NCBI GenBank assembly: GCA_016872605.1
Contig: VGZI01000052.1
Location: 1 to 33,676, forward strand
Direction: 5' to 3'
From: Planctomycetota bacterium
GTDB lineage: Bacteria; Planctomycetota; Planctomycetia; Gemmatales; Gemmataceae
Length of the DNA: 33,676 nucleotides
Below the pieces are notes generated by a model. The model was not told the DNA's origin and searched no databases. It saw only the letters and a program-made list of their open reading frames with translations. This document shows, one piece after another, positions 16,763 to 24,792 of this stretch (the first letter of the stretch is position 1; every line of letters begins with the position of its first letter). The position numbers and the translations under genes were made by a program.

Positions 16763-17212
16763 TCAAGGCGCCTTGGCGTCAAGCTCGACGTTGAATTCTT
16801 CTTGTTCGTTCGGCATTCGCCCATCGTTCATTCCGCGAAACTGCGGCTTGCTGAGCAACGTGAAAACGATAATGCGTTCTCCCGTTTTCGTGCTGATATC
16901 GGTGTGAACGCTCTGCACATCTACTCCCACGATGTCGCGTATCAGCATTTCAAGCATCGGGCGGTTTCGGCTCAGCAACTCGTTGCGCACTTGCTTCAAC
17001 AGATACTGGCTTCGATCGTTCTCCGATTGCGCCAGCTGTCGCTCCGCTGGAGTCAGAACACCCTTCAGGCGAACGACGATCATATCGTCAACGAGATACG
17101 TTCTCGTTTCAAGCGGTCCTCGACCCATGCATTCCTTCTCGAATCGCGTGAGAACGCGGCTGATCTCAATTTCGATTTCCGTTCGTGTTTTGTCGGATTT
17201 TGTGTCCGGCAT
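16763..17212 (-). CDS. DUF2294 domain protein
   Basis: A 149-residue protein matching the DUF2294 pattern throughout. After a helical start come CMGRGPLETRTYLVDDMIVV, LKGVLTPAERQLAQ, RPMLEMLIRDIVGVDVQSVH and TDISTKTGERIIVFTL. The family is widespread but of unknown function and is predicted cytosolic. ATG 17212 is chosen because AGGGAG precedes it by five nt and the homology starts just after it; the frame is open further upstream but has no signal there. The gene is followed by a terminator and then usp-sulP-usp. Confidence 0.85.
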   Translation of the reverse strand: MPDTKSDKTRTEIEIEISRVLTRFEKECMGRGPLETRTYLVDDMIVVRLKGVLTPAERQLAQSENDRSQYLLKQVRNELLSRNRPMLEMLIRDIVGVDVQSVHTDISTKTGERIIVFTLLSKPQFRGMNDGRMPNEQEEFNVELDAKAP

Positions 17213-17333
17213 GATCGCTCCCTGGCAACAAGGGTCCGTGAGGCGAACGTTTCGCGGGCCAGCCGCGGAAGCGTACTCACAGAGCATCAGGTCACATTTG
17301 CAATGATGGGGTACGGAGACGGAAGCGTCGGAT

Positions 17334-17723
17334 CTAACAGCGTAGAACGATTCCTCTTCCCTGACGATGTGTGCCGAATCCAGACGAAAAGGGATCGTGC
17401 GCGGAACAGGACTTATGCATGAGTCTCGGTTTTGTACTGCAGCCCGGTTGCCCGTCATGCGTGCAATTCCGTTTTCGCGCCTTCTGCGACACACGCTGGT
17501 GCTGCAGTTGGAATCCTTCTCCGCTCGAATTGTCCGTTTCGTCCTCTTCACCGAAATCGGCTGAGACCAACATCATGCGAACGGAATTAGCTGAATGCGC
17601 TGGCGATGCGATGAGTGTGCAAATCAGCAGTAACCAGAACGCGCATGAAAACCAACGCCCGAGCGCGTCAATTCCATGCCTGATTGAGTTCAGAACGCTC
17701 GTTTTTGTACAGTTACGAAGCAT
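17334..17723 (-). CDS. Possible small secreted protein, unrecognised
   Basis: A 129-residue frame with a credible signal peptide: an arginine-containing start, then WFSCAFWLLLICTLIASPAHS with an Ala-Ser-Ala-like cleavage region near residue 45. The mature part has an acidic patch (GEEDETD) and six cysteines in the second half. No family is recognised. There is no clear Shine-Dalgarno sequence before ATG 17723, and an open frame of similar length exists on the other strand (17371-17772), so the evidence is the signal peptide alone. Confidence 0.35.
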   Translation of the reverse strand: MLRNCTKTSVLNSIRHGIDALGRWFSCAFWLLLICTLIASPAHSANSVRMMLVSADFGEEDETDNSSGEGFQLQHQRVSQKARKRNCTHDGQPGCSTKPRLMHKSCSAHDPFSSGFGTHRQGRGIVLRC

Positions 17724-17959
17724 GAAGCACAATCGACAAAAAAAGCGGCCTATCCCACGAACCGTAGCGTAGGGAAGAGCCGCCATTTCCGCCGTACATC
17801 GCAGTTCGGCGGACCTGTTGCGTTTTCTAGGAAAGCCAAGAATCGAGGGGACACTCCCCCAATTCCAACGATTTCTTTATATTCGATCCGCAGCGGGAGT
17901 CAAGTGAATCATGCCAGTCCCGAGCGCGGTTTCGAGCCCCGTTGCCTCGTGCCGATCAA

Positions 17960-17982
17960 GTGTAAAACCAGCACTTTTACAC
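17960..17982 (+). promoter_or_regulatory. GTGTAAAA/TTTTACAC dyad upstream of the beta-barrel gene
   Basis: Perfect 8-bp arms (17960-17967 and 17975-17982) around a 7-nt centre, 204 bp before the start codon at 18187. The AT-rich symmetric form could be an operator. The surrounding 17787-18186 spacer holds no supported gene apart from this site and the 48-bp element. Confidence 0.35.
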
Positions 17983-18067
17983 AAACTGCGTTGACCGTGC
18001 CGGTGGTGTCGATTCTGCCGACTCAATTCGCACGGGACTTGCGCGATTCTCCCGCGTCGGCAAAGAC

Positions 18068-18115
18068 TGCGGCTTTTTCCGCCGATACGCTCATTGACGG
18101 TTGTGCCGAGTTTGC
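18068..18115 (+). repeat. 48-bp dispersed element, copy 2
   Basis: Near-identical to 13452-13500. Here it reads toward the beta-barrel gene and ends 71 bp before its start codon, which would suit a promoter or 5'-leader element. Three substitutions and one indel separate the copies, so they are not a recent duplication, or they are under constraint. Confidence 0.75.
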
Positions 18116-18186
18116 CGCTTCGCATTCAGAGCTTGAAGCCTGAGCGAAGACGCACGGGCGCGAGGCACACTGCCAAGGAGCTTGCC

Positions 18187-19341
18187 ATGATCGAGGTGGT
18201 TTCATCGGCGCTGAGAACTTGGGTTCGTCCAATGGCGGCGGCAATTCTGATCACAGCGATCGGCATCGGTGCGGCCGATGCCCAGAGCGAGCCGGCCCGC
18301 GCCGCAGATGCCAAGCCGATCGTTGATCCGTTGCTCATGCCCGCTTCGTGCTGTACGTCGCGGCCCGGCAGCGGGGCGGGCGGCTTCTCGTGTTACTCCG
18401 GCGCCGGCTGTGTGCCCGGGCGCAACTGCGATCCCGGGCCGTGCGACTCCACCTTCGGGCGGCTCATGAGCGGACTCTACTACGGCGTCTGCTGTCCCGA
18501 TCCGTGCTACGAGCCGCGCTGGATTCTCGAAGCCAACGCCGCGTTCTTTCAAGACAGTCCGCGGCCGGTGACGCAGACGCGGATTCGCTGGGACAATGGG
18601 TTCAACTATCTCTTCCCGGACTCGTCGGAGTTTTTCTGGGCCAAGGAGAAGACGAAAGGCCCGGCCAACTTTACGCCATCCATGAAGTACAGCGACTTGC
18701 TGTTGTATCAAGAAATCGCTGCCGGGTCCTCGGCCAGCATGTTCGTCGAAGTGAGTTATCGCTCGTTCGATGCGATCGGCAATCCGAGCGGCGCGGGCAT
18801 GGGGGATATGAACGTCGGCGCCAAGGCGGTGCTGCTCGACCGCGAGTTGATCTTGATCACGTCGCAGTTCCGCACGTTTTTGCCGACCGGAAACTACCGC
18901 ACCGGCCTGGGCACGGGGCATACGTCGATTGAGCCGGCGCTGATGGCCGCGTTGAAGATCACTCCGTCGACGTACCTGCAGACACAGATTGCCGAGTGGA
19001 TTCCGCTCGGCGGCACTCCCGGCTTCGCCGGCTCGGTGTTCCACTATCACATCGCGCTCAACCAGCGCCTTTATCAGCACGGTGACTTCATCACGGTGCT
19101 CGCCAACATCGAGCTGAACGGCTACACGTTCCGCGGCCAATTCAGCGACGCGCCGCTCGTCCCCGGAGGCGACCCGGTCGTGCGCGACATGGCCGGGCAG
19201 ACCTACACGACGCTTGGCCCCGGCTTCCGCATCATGTTCTGCGACCGCGCCGATCTCGGCGTCGGCCTGTCCTTCCGCCTGGGCAACAACAGCCACGGCC
19301 CCGAATCGCTCTACCGCACCGAGTTCCGCTGGCGGTTCTAA
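18187..19341 (+). CDS. Outer-membrane beta-barrel protein with cysteine-rich N-terminus
   Basis: A 384-residue exported protein. A signal peptide (about 1-32) ends in GIGAADAQ. Residues 55-107 hold nine cysteines in Gly/Pro-rich sequence (CC at 55-56, then 69, 75, 81, 86, CC at 102-103, and 107). The rest is a barrel resembling the phenol-degradation MetA/transporter-like family: alternating strands such as ASMFVEVSYRSFDAIG, SQFRTFLPTGNYRTGLGTG and GVGLSFRLGNNSHG. The last residues RTEFRWRF end in Phe, the outer-membrane insertion signal. AAGGAG lies seven nt before the ATG. Planctomycete genomes carry many such barrels; the ligand is unknown. Confidence 0.75.
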   Translation: MIEVVSSALRTWVRPMAAAILITAIGIGAADAQSEPARAADAKPIVDPLLMPASCCTSRPGSGAGGFSCYSGAGCVPGRNCDPGPCDSTFGRLMSGLYYGVCCPDPCYEPRWILEANAAFFQDSPRPVTQTRIRWDNGFNYLFPDSSEFFWAKEKTKGPANFTPSMKYSDLLLYQEIAAGSSASMFVEVSYRSFDAIGNPSGAGMGDMNVGAKAVLLDRELILITSQFRTFLPTGNYRTGLGTGHTSIEPALMAALKITPSTYLQTQIAEWIPLGGTPGFAGSVFHYHIALNQRLYQHGDFITVLANIELNGYTFRGQFSDAPLVPGGDPVVRDMAGQTYTTLGPGFRIMFCDRADLGVGLSFRLGNNSHGPESLYRTEFRWRF

Positions 19342-19351
19342 GATTCGGGCC

Positions 19352-19387
19352 GCTTGCGGCGTAAAAGCGAAGTGCTACGCCGCAAGC
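19352..19387. repeat. GCTTGCGGCGTA hairpin between convergent genes
   Basis: Perfect 12-bp arms (19352-19363 and 19376-19387) with a 12-nt loop, between the stop codon of the beta-barrel gene and the stop of the tssM-like gene. It probably ends transcripts from both sides, although it lacks a T run. Confidence 0.7.
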
Positions 19388-19405
19388 CGCGACATGGCGA
19401 TCCGC

Positions 19406-20995
19406 CTACGTCACTTGAAAGAAGGTCAAGTACGTGAGGAGAGCGCAAAGACAAAAGAAGACGATCGACAATACAAAGTAAAGATTCGACCACAGATAGC
19501 ATTGCGAGTCCGCGTCCAGAGCGGCTTGCGTCCAAGCCACGCTGCTCTGCTCGCGCACCAGCTTCTGCAACACGCCGGCGATGAACGCTTGCTGCCCCTC
19601 AGATCCCGTCGCCGCGAAATAGCATCCCGAGTAGCGAAAAAGCGGATCGTGCATCGGGCCGATCGCTTGCTCCACAATCACATTGAGCGCGTCACAGCGG
19701 CGGTTCATCTCGTCGAGCAAAACCATGAGCTTTGCGTTGCCCGGGAAGAACGCCATGACGTTGGACTCCGTCGGCGTCTCGGTTTGAAAATCGCTGTAGA
19801 CGCTGTCCTGCATATAGGTGGTGCAGACAAAGGTGATCGATTTGCGGATTTCATCCAAAATCTCTTCGCGCGAAAGGCGCGTCGACATCGGAAAACCCTG
19901 GCCGCGCCGATTGCCGAGCTCCGAGGGGGGCTGTCCCTCGATGAACTCGACGAATCCGGGCAGTTCTTCCATGTCAACTACGACGCTGACCACGGGGCAT
20001 TCCAGCTTCCATTCATCGCGCACAGTTTTGAGGTCTGCCTGACACGCGTGTGCCGTAAGCTGCGCCTCCTCCGGCGTGTCGGTGCCGGCGATCGGGATAA
20101 GAAGCAAAATGCCATTGACCGGGCAATGCGGCTGCCGATCACGGGCGATGAGACGGCACAGATGTATCAGGCGCCGCTTAAGCAGCGTCATCTGCTTGGC
20201 GTCGGAAAGGAGATCGTTTCCCAGCGGTTTGCCAAGACTGGCCCGGCGTGACGCCCGTTTCCACAGTTGCGTCTTTTTCTCGTCGGGAGTCGCCCGCAGC
20301 AACTCCACGATTGCCTGATCCTTCGATCCCGCACGCATGGTTTTCAAAAGCTCTTCATCGACATCGGACTCGGGTGTGGCCAGAACGGTTTCCTCCAAGG
20401 CAAAAATCGCCGCCAACTTTCCGAGAACTGACGCGCCGCGACATGTCACATAAATCGCATCTTTGCTCGCAAAAACGTGGATTGGCGCGTCCGGGTCGGC
20501 CGGTGTTTGCTTGACCGCAAGCTTGATACCCCCCGCTTCGAACAGATGCTGTTCCAGCGTCTCCGGACGGCCCAAGACAAGAAACAACGGCTCCGTCGGC
20601 AAACTGATCCGTACCTGCGCAAGGGCATGAATCGCTTCGTTCCATGCCGCATCGATGTCCGGGAAGGGGGATTCGTCAAGCTCGGTGAACCACACCACGT
20701 AGAACCAATACAGCACAAGCACGATCAAAACAGCCAGCGTTCCCAGGATCGGCAGCCAAGTGTAGCGGAGCATGCCGCGCGTCGGTTCACTGCTCAAGAA
20801 CCTCGGGAAATGGTCGACGGCGCCGGCCAGGTTGGTGAAGTAGTTGATGGCAAACAGGACGCCGAGAAAAATGATGTAAATCAGAAACAGAATTACCCGC
20901 CGCACCGTGGGCGACGCCGATTCACTCGACTCGAACGGCGACAGCAAGCTGAAGGCCCAAGTGATCCATTCCCAAATTGCCGAGAAAAAACTCAT
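19406..20995 (-). CDS. tssM: Short TssM/IcmF-like T6SS membrane protein with degenerate GTPase
   Basis: A 529-residue protein; full TssM is usually about 1100-1200. Two N-terminal membrane helices (about 33-58 and 82-105) are followed by a cytosolic domain aligned with the IcmF GTPase-like domain. FLVLGRPETLEQHLFEAGG stands where the Walker A loop (GxxGxGKS/T) belongs, so the P-loop Lys is gone. CPVNGILLLIPIAG and VVSVVVDMEELPGFVEFI match the later conserved strands. A third membrane helix ends the protein (about 500-525), and the large periplasmic domain is missing. ATG 20995 is preferred; a GTG at 21028 would add 11 residues. It is the last gene of the T6SS run. Confidence 0.75.
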   Translation of the reverse strand: MSFFSAIWEWITWAFSLLSPFESSESASPTVRRVILFLIYIIFLGVLFAINYFTNLAGAVDHFPRFLSSEPTRGMLRYTWLPILGTLAVLIVLVLYWFYVVWFTELDESPFPDIDAAWNEAIHALAQVRISLPTEPLFLVLGRPETLEQHLFEAGGIKLAVKQTPADPDAPIHVFASKDAIYVTCRGASVLGKLAAIFALEETVLATPESDVDEELLKTMRAGSKDQAIVELLRATPDEKKTQLWKRASRRASLGKPLGNDLLSDAKQMTLLKRRLIHLCRLIARDRQPHCPVNGILLLIPIAGTDTPEEAQLTAHACQADLKTVRDEWKLECPVVSVVVDMEELPGFVEFIEGQPPSELGNRRGQGFPMSTRLSREEILDEIRKSITFVCTTYMQDSVYSDFQTETPTESNVMAFFPGNAKLMVLLDEMNRRCDALNVIVEQAIGPMHDPLFRYSGCYFAATGSEGQQAFIAGVLQKLVREQSSVAWTQAALDADSQCYLWSNLYFVLSIVFFCLCALLTYLTFFQVT

Positions 20996-21053
20996 GAAGA
21001 CGATTCCCCGCAAGGTCGAAGCGAACACGTTCCGCCGGCGTTTCCATCAATCG

Positions 21054-21728
21054 CTAACGCTCCGCAGTCAGTTTCCACGCCAACGAAATCCCCAACGGGA
21101 TGAGGGGCAGACCGAACATCACGGCGATGAGGAACCACTTTTGCATCGTTTCCGCTCCTGTCAACGGAGGCACCGCGGGGCTCAGCGCCACGTCGGGCGG
21201 CGCGGTGTAGGTACGGCCGTCGCTCTCCGCAAGCTGTGTCTCAACGTTTTCGCGCCAGGCCAAGAGCTCCGCAGGCTTGTCGATCAACTCCCCGCGAAAG
21301 CCGAGCATGACGCACAAATAGTATACTTCCAGCGCATCATAGGTCGGCCTGGCCTGCGCCTTCTGGGCTTGCTTCCAGAATTCGGTGTTTCGAATGGTAT
21401 CGCCGAAGAAAGCCTGCTCCGCCTTGTTGACGTTCCAACGATCCGTCCAGGGAGAATCGGCGATAAAAATCTCGTCCAGCCAGCACGTGAGGGCGTAGCG
21501 AATCCCGAGAAACCCATGCCGGCTGAGGCTTTGCCCCGGATCGACTCCGTACATGTCGCCGTAGAAATCGGCACGGAGATGGTCGAGAACGGCAACTTTG
21601 AGAAGTGCAAAGATCTTCTTCTGCGTGTCGGCGAAATCGTGCAGCTTGGGATCGACGCGCAACGCTTCCTTGATTTCGATAGCCTTCCGAAAAACGGGAA
21701 AGACCAGATCGGCAATCTCCTTGCGCAT
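21054..21728 (-). CDS. tssL: T6SS membrane-complex protein TssL (DotU family)
   Basis: A 224-residue protein with the DotU fold: N-terminal cytosolic helices (LVFPVFRKAIEIKEAL), YALTCWLDEIFIADSPWTDRW, LEVYYLCVMLGFRGEL and a single C-terminal membrane helix (WFLIAVMFGLPLIPLGISLAW, about 197-217). TssL joins TssM in the inner-membrane complex and docks the baseplate through TssK/TssE. No OmpA-like peptidoglycan domain is attached. ATG 21728 with GAGG upstream is chosen. tssK ends 48 nt upstream. Confidence 0.92.
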   Translation of the reverse strand: MRKEIADLVFPVFRKAIEIKEALRVDPKLHDFADTQKKIFALLKVAVLDHLRADFYGDMYGVDPGQSLSRHGFLGIRYALTCWLDEIFIADSPWTDRWNVNKAEQAFFGDTIRNTEFWKQAQKAQARPTYDALEVYYLCVMLGFRGELIDKPAELLAWRENVETQLAESDGRTYTAPPDVALSPAVPPLTGAETMQKWFLIAVMFGLPLIPLGISLAWKLTAER

Positions 21729-21776
21729 GGATGAAACCTCAATTCCCAAGTGAGCGCCGTGAAAGCCGCGGAACCA

Positions 21777-23237
21777 TCAGGCGTTTTTTGTCTCGCCTGG
21801 CACGAGAAACAGCGAGAACCGCATGGTCGTCGCCGGCTGCGCTCCTTGTTGCTTCAGCGAAAGACTGATCTGGCCTTGAATGTCCCCCGCAGGACCGAGA
21901 ACGAGACGATTCTCGTTGACGCGAATCGCCAAGGTCAACGAACGCAGGACAAACGCCCACTCACTTTGCTGAGCCTCGCGGTTCACGCGGAAATAAGTCA
22001 ACCCCGGCATTGCCGGCAATACCCGCGGCGGGTCGGCCGCGTGGGTGAACTCAAGCCCCTTGATTCCGCGTGCGAAGATCTCATCGACCCTTTCGCCGCT
22101 GCCAATCTTCATGTCCAAGAGCCCCGATTTCGTCAGGAGCCGAACCACCTCTGCCTGAGGCAACGGACTCATGACGCCGACGAACATCTGCCATGCGGGT
22201 TCAAGCCACTTCGGCTGCATGGTCACCTGCATTCGCTTGGCCACACCGATAAACCCTTGCTCCTCAAAATTGATGAGCTCCTGGTCCATCTCGTCCAGAA
22301 TGCGCCGCACGGTGTAGAAACAGGCGCCAAGGTCGTCGTGATTGTACAGCGGCAACTTCGGCGAACGCCGGGCCGGTTTGAAGATCGCCAATTGACCGAC
22401 CAGCCGGCATAACTCCAAGTAGGCCATGAAGGGATGAATCCCCTCGGCAAAAGCGATGGTGTTCAACACCGCCGTCGCTTCGTTCAGGACCATCAGGCGC
22501 CCCAGCAGCTCTTGATCGCCAGGCCGATTTGTCTCGAATGTGATGCGGCGCGAAATCACCTTGCCTGCTCGATCGTCTGCACGCTGGCTGTAGTGGTGGT
22601 ACATCGCCTGAAGGACAGCAATCGACAAGGGCTGCCAGGCATCGCAGGCCAGGAGGGGCGGGATGTAGTTCACATCGAGTTGAATGGCCCCCGCACTGCT
22701 TTTCCTGAACCGTGCGATCGGCAACACGTCATAGCCCGCCAAGTCCTCGGCGTCCGGCAGCAGCGTCACGTTCAACGAACGAAACGCCAACGGCTGCGCG
22801 TCCAACCCCGTATTCTCGTCCGGCGTATCGACCTCCTCCACGATGTACCGCGTATCAACCGGACCCGCATGCGTTGCGTCCGGTGAGTGCGCCGCCATGA
22901 CGTTAGCGCGATTGGCATGACGCACGGGCAAAGCAAGGAAAACCGTCGTCTCGTCTTTGCCCACCATGATTTCGTTCAGATCGAGCGTGGGCAGCCGGCA
23001 ATCGCTCGGCACGTCTACCAGCGTCCCATCGCGCAGGCGTGCCTGGAGCCGTTGAATCTGCAGCCTGCCGCTCGTCAAGGCGTCGGCATCCCAGTCGATC
23101 CGTCGCAATCCCCAGTTGTAGTGCGCATCCCAGCGATGCCCGAGCGCCATCCGCTCCTGAAGCAAGAGCTGTTCCTGTTGCATGTGGTGAGGCCACATGA
23201 ACATGCCGTCTTGCCAGTGCACCGAGCGGGCAGTCAT
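21777..23237 (-). CDS. tssK: T6SS baseplate protein TssK
   Basis: A 486-residue protein. The N-terminus SVHWQDGMFMWPHHMQQEQL is the TssK signature. Later marks include DLNEIMVGKDETTVFLALPV and GIHPFMAYLELCRLVGQLAIF. The C-terminal head domain ends in SLFLVPGE. TssK trimers link the baseplate (TssEFG) to the TssLM membrane complex. ATG 23237 is chosen because homology starts there. It lies between tssG (304 bp upstream, separated by a large palindromic element) and tssL. Confidence 0.95.
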   Translation of the reverse strand: MTARSVHWQDGMFMWPHHMQQEQLLLQERMALGHRWDAHYNWGLRRIDWDADALTSGRLQIQRLQARLRDGTLVDVPSDCRLPTLDLNEIMVGKDETTVFLALPVRHANRANVMAAHSPDATHAGPVDTRYIVEEVDTPDENTGLDAQPLAFRSLNVTLLPDAEDLAGYDVLPIARFRKSSAGAIQLDVNYIPPLLACDAWQPLSIAVLQAMYHHYSQRADDRAGKVISRRITFETNRPGDQELLGRLMVLNEATAVLNTIAFAEGIHPFMAYLELCRLVGQLAIFKPARRSPKLPLYNHDDLGACFYTVRRILDEMDQELINFEEQGFIGVAKRMQVTMQPKWLEPAWQMFVGVMSPLPQAEVVRLLTKSGLLDMKIGSGERVDEIFARGIKGLEFTHAADPPRVLPAMPGLTYFRVNREAQQSEWAFVLRSLTLAIRVNENRLVLGPAGDIQGQISLSLKQQGAQPATTMRFSLFLVPGETKNA

Positions 23238-23367
23238 GGATAATCCAGTCCGTCGATTGAAGATTCGCACCGATTCGAGAGTGACTAAGAGAGATTACGC
23301 ATCGAGACAGGAAAATACAAACCTTTTTTGGACACTCCTCGCTTGGGCGCGATCACGAACCGAGAAT

Positions 23368-23502
23368 CATCCACGAAGGACACGAAGATTCACGAAGTTG
23401 AAGCGGTTAAAGAGGAGGACCAAGAAAGCCTGGGGTGCGGTACTCCGAACCCCAGGGTTCCCCTGTGCAGTTATTCGTGTTCCTTTGTGTCTTTCGTGGA
23501 TG
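23368..23502. repeat. Large nested palindromic element, CACGAAGGACACGAAG family
   Basis: Outer 30-nt arms at 23368-23397 and 23473-23502 pair at 24 of 30 positions. An inner hairpin CCTGGGGT (23429-23436) / ACCCCAGG (23449-23456) is perfect. It fills the tssG-tssK spacer. The arms are made of repeated CACGAAG words, a composition known from dispersed repeats in several bacterial groups. No open reading frame of note is inside, so it resembles a MITE-like or structured-RNA element rather than an IS. Confidence 0.8.
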
Positions 23503-23541
23503 GGTGGCAACGCGAGTCTCGCGTTCAGTAAGAAGCTTCGG

Positions 23542-24699
23542 TCATCCGCTGAGGCATGGGTCATCGGAAACGGTGAAGACCGTGTCGTCGGCGTGGCGAT
23601 TGTAAGGCTGGCGTCGCGACCAGGAATTCCAGCCGAGGCGAATCCCCGGTCCCGTCTGCGCCGCCGGCACTTCGTCCTTGCGGAGCAACAGCTGAAACTC
23701 GACGTCGATCTCGGCGCCCAAATAAAAGCGGACCAACTGGGCCAGCAGAAAAATCCGCTTGCGTTTGCTGATCGGCGTGCGATCGGGCAGGAACTCAAGG
23801 AACTGGGCGTAATTCAACGGTCCAAGCCGAATGCGAATCTTGCTCTGAACGTCCCAGATGCGATCGCCGACGAGTGTGTCCGCGCCGAGGTTGTTATTGG
23901 CCTGGCCCATGACAGATTGGCTGTCGTTGCTCAGATGCAGCCATTGCCCTTGAAACTGAATCACTTCGACTTGCATCTGCAAATAGACTTGCAGGAATTG
24001 TTGCAGCGAGACGGCACATCGAGGCCGATGCGCGAACATGCCCGCAAACCGCAACAGCGCCAGATCCTCGTGTTTGGCCAGTTCGCGTTCCTGAGCACTG
24101 GGCTCGAGCAACGATTTCTCGGCGCCGGCGCGCTGTGGCGGCTGATGCACGTCGATATGCGTCACACGAAATCGGTTGCGGTGCGATCGAAAGCCCAGAC
24201 CGATCAAGCTGAACAGGCTGCGCGTGAAGAGATCGGGATCGCGACGGGCGGCCTCGCCTCGTTCAAACGCCAGGAAAAAGCGATATTTCTCCCATGCTCG
24301 GTAGAAGAGCGAGATCATGCGGTGATTGAAGAGGTCAAACCAATCCTGTAGCGCGCGATGCTCGGGGTTCTTGTCGTCGGTCCAGAGGCGTTCGGTGTAA
24401 TGCCGCGGCAAGACGCCGTTGGGCCCGGTCAGGCCCATGAAATTCACCGTCATCTGCGGCGGCCGCACCGATGACTCAGTAAAGAGTTCCTGGATGGCAC
24501 TCGCGGGAAACGCCAACGACCGATGGGCCAGAAACCGAACAATTTCTTTCCCAGGCGGGCCGTCGGCTCCAACGGCCACGCGATCCACTGTTCCCGCGAA
24601 GCTCAACAGGCGAACGGCCTGAAAGAAGTCAAAGAAGCAGATGGCGTCCGGCTCACGTATCTGCTGGATAAGCGGTTTCGGCGTCGGTTGTTTTTTCAT
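23542..24699 (-). CDS. tssG: T6SS baseplate protein TssG
   Basis: A 385-residue protein. FDFFQAVRLL near residue 23 is the TssG start signature. Conserved marks are VNFMGLTGPNGVLPRHYTER and LFNHRMISLFYRAWEKYR, then FRSHRNRFRVTHIDVHQPP, GDRIWDVQSKIRIRLGPL and the C-terminal RIFLLAQLVRFYLGAEIDV. With TssF and TssE it forms the wedge of the baseplate. tssF ends 89 nt upstream, across another palindromic repeat. Confidence 0.95.
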   Translation of the reverse strand: MKKQPTPKPLIQQIREPDAICFFDFFQAVRLLSFAGTVDRVAVGADGPPGKEIVRFLAHRSLAFPASAIQELFTESSVRPPQMTVNFMGLTGPNGVLPRHYTERLWTDDKNPEHRALQDWFDLFNHRMISLFYRAWEKYRFFLAFERGEAARRDPDLFTRSLFSLIGLGFRSHRNRFRVTHIDVHQPPQRAGAEKSLLEPSAQERELAKHEDLALLRFAGMFAHRPRCAVSLQQFLQVYLQMQVEVIQFQGQWLHLSNDSQSVMGQANNNLGADTLVGDRIWDVQSKIRIRLGPLNYAQFLEFLPDRTPISKRKRIFLLAQLVRFYLGAEIDVEFQLLLRKDEVPAAQTGPGIRLGWNSWSRRQPYNRHADDTVFTVSDDPCLSG

Positions 24700-24727
24700 G
24701 CCACACTCTCACGAATTTCGCCAGTTC

Positions 24728-24792
24728 GTAGGTCAGGCTCTCTCGCGTGACGACTGTCGGCTCGTCATGGCAGGCGGTAAAGCCTGACCTAT
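24728..24792. repeat. GTAGGTCAGGCT inverted repeat, overlapping the tssF stop
   Basis: Outer arms at 24728-24739 and 24781-24792 match at 11 of 12 positions, with inner TGACG/CGTCA words. The tssF stop codon (24789-24791) lies inside the right arm, so the element forms the 3' end of tssF and most of the tssF-tssG spacer. Confidence 0.7.

Noticed and set aside
16763..17551. Longer 262-codon version of the DUF2294 gene
   Set aside because: The extra 113 codons show no homology. ATG 17212 has a good ribosome binding site and matches the family start.
17371..17772. 133-codon plus-strand frame
   Set aside because: Overlaps the opposite-strand frame that has a signal peptide; its own translation shows no domain. 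Neither is certain.
18202..19296. 364-codon minus-strand frame
   Set aside because: Antisense to the beta-barrel gene, whose signal peptide, ribosome binding site and C-terminal Phe are convincing. The antisense product is Arg/Ala/Gly-rich low-information sequence.
23368..23502. CRISPR array or insertion sequence
   Set aside because: The CACGAAG words are short irregular repeats in inverted arms without regular spacers, and there is no transposase frame. No CRISPR array, tRNA or rRNA was found anywhere in the window.
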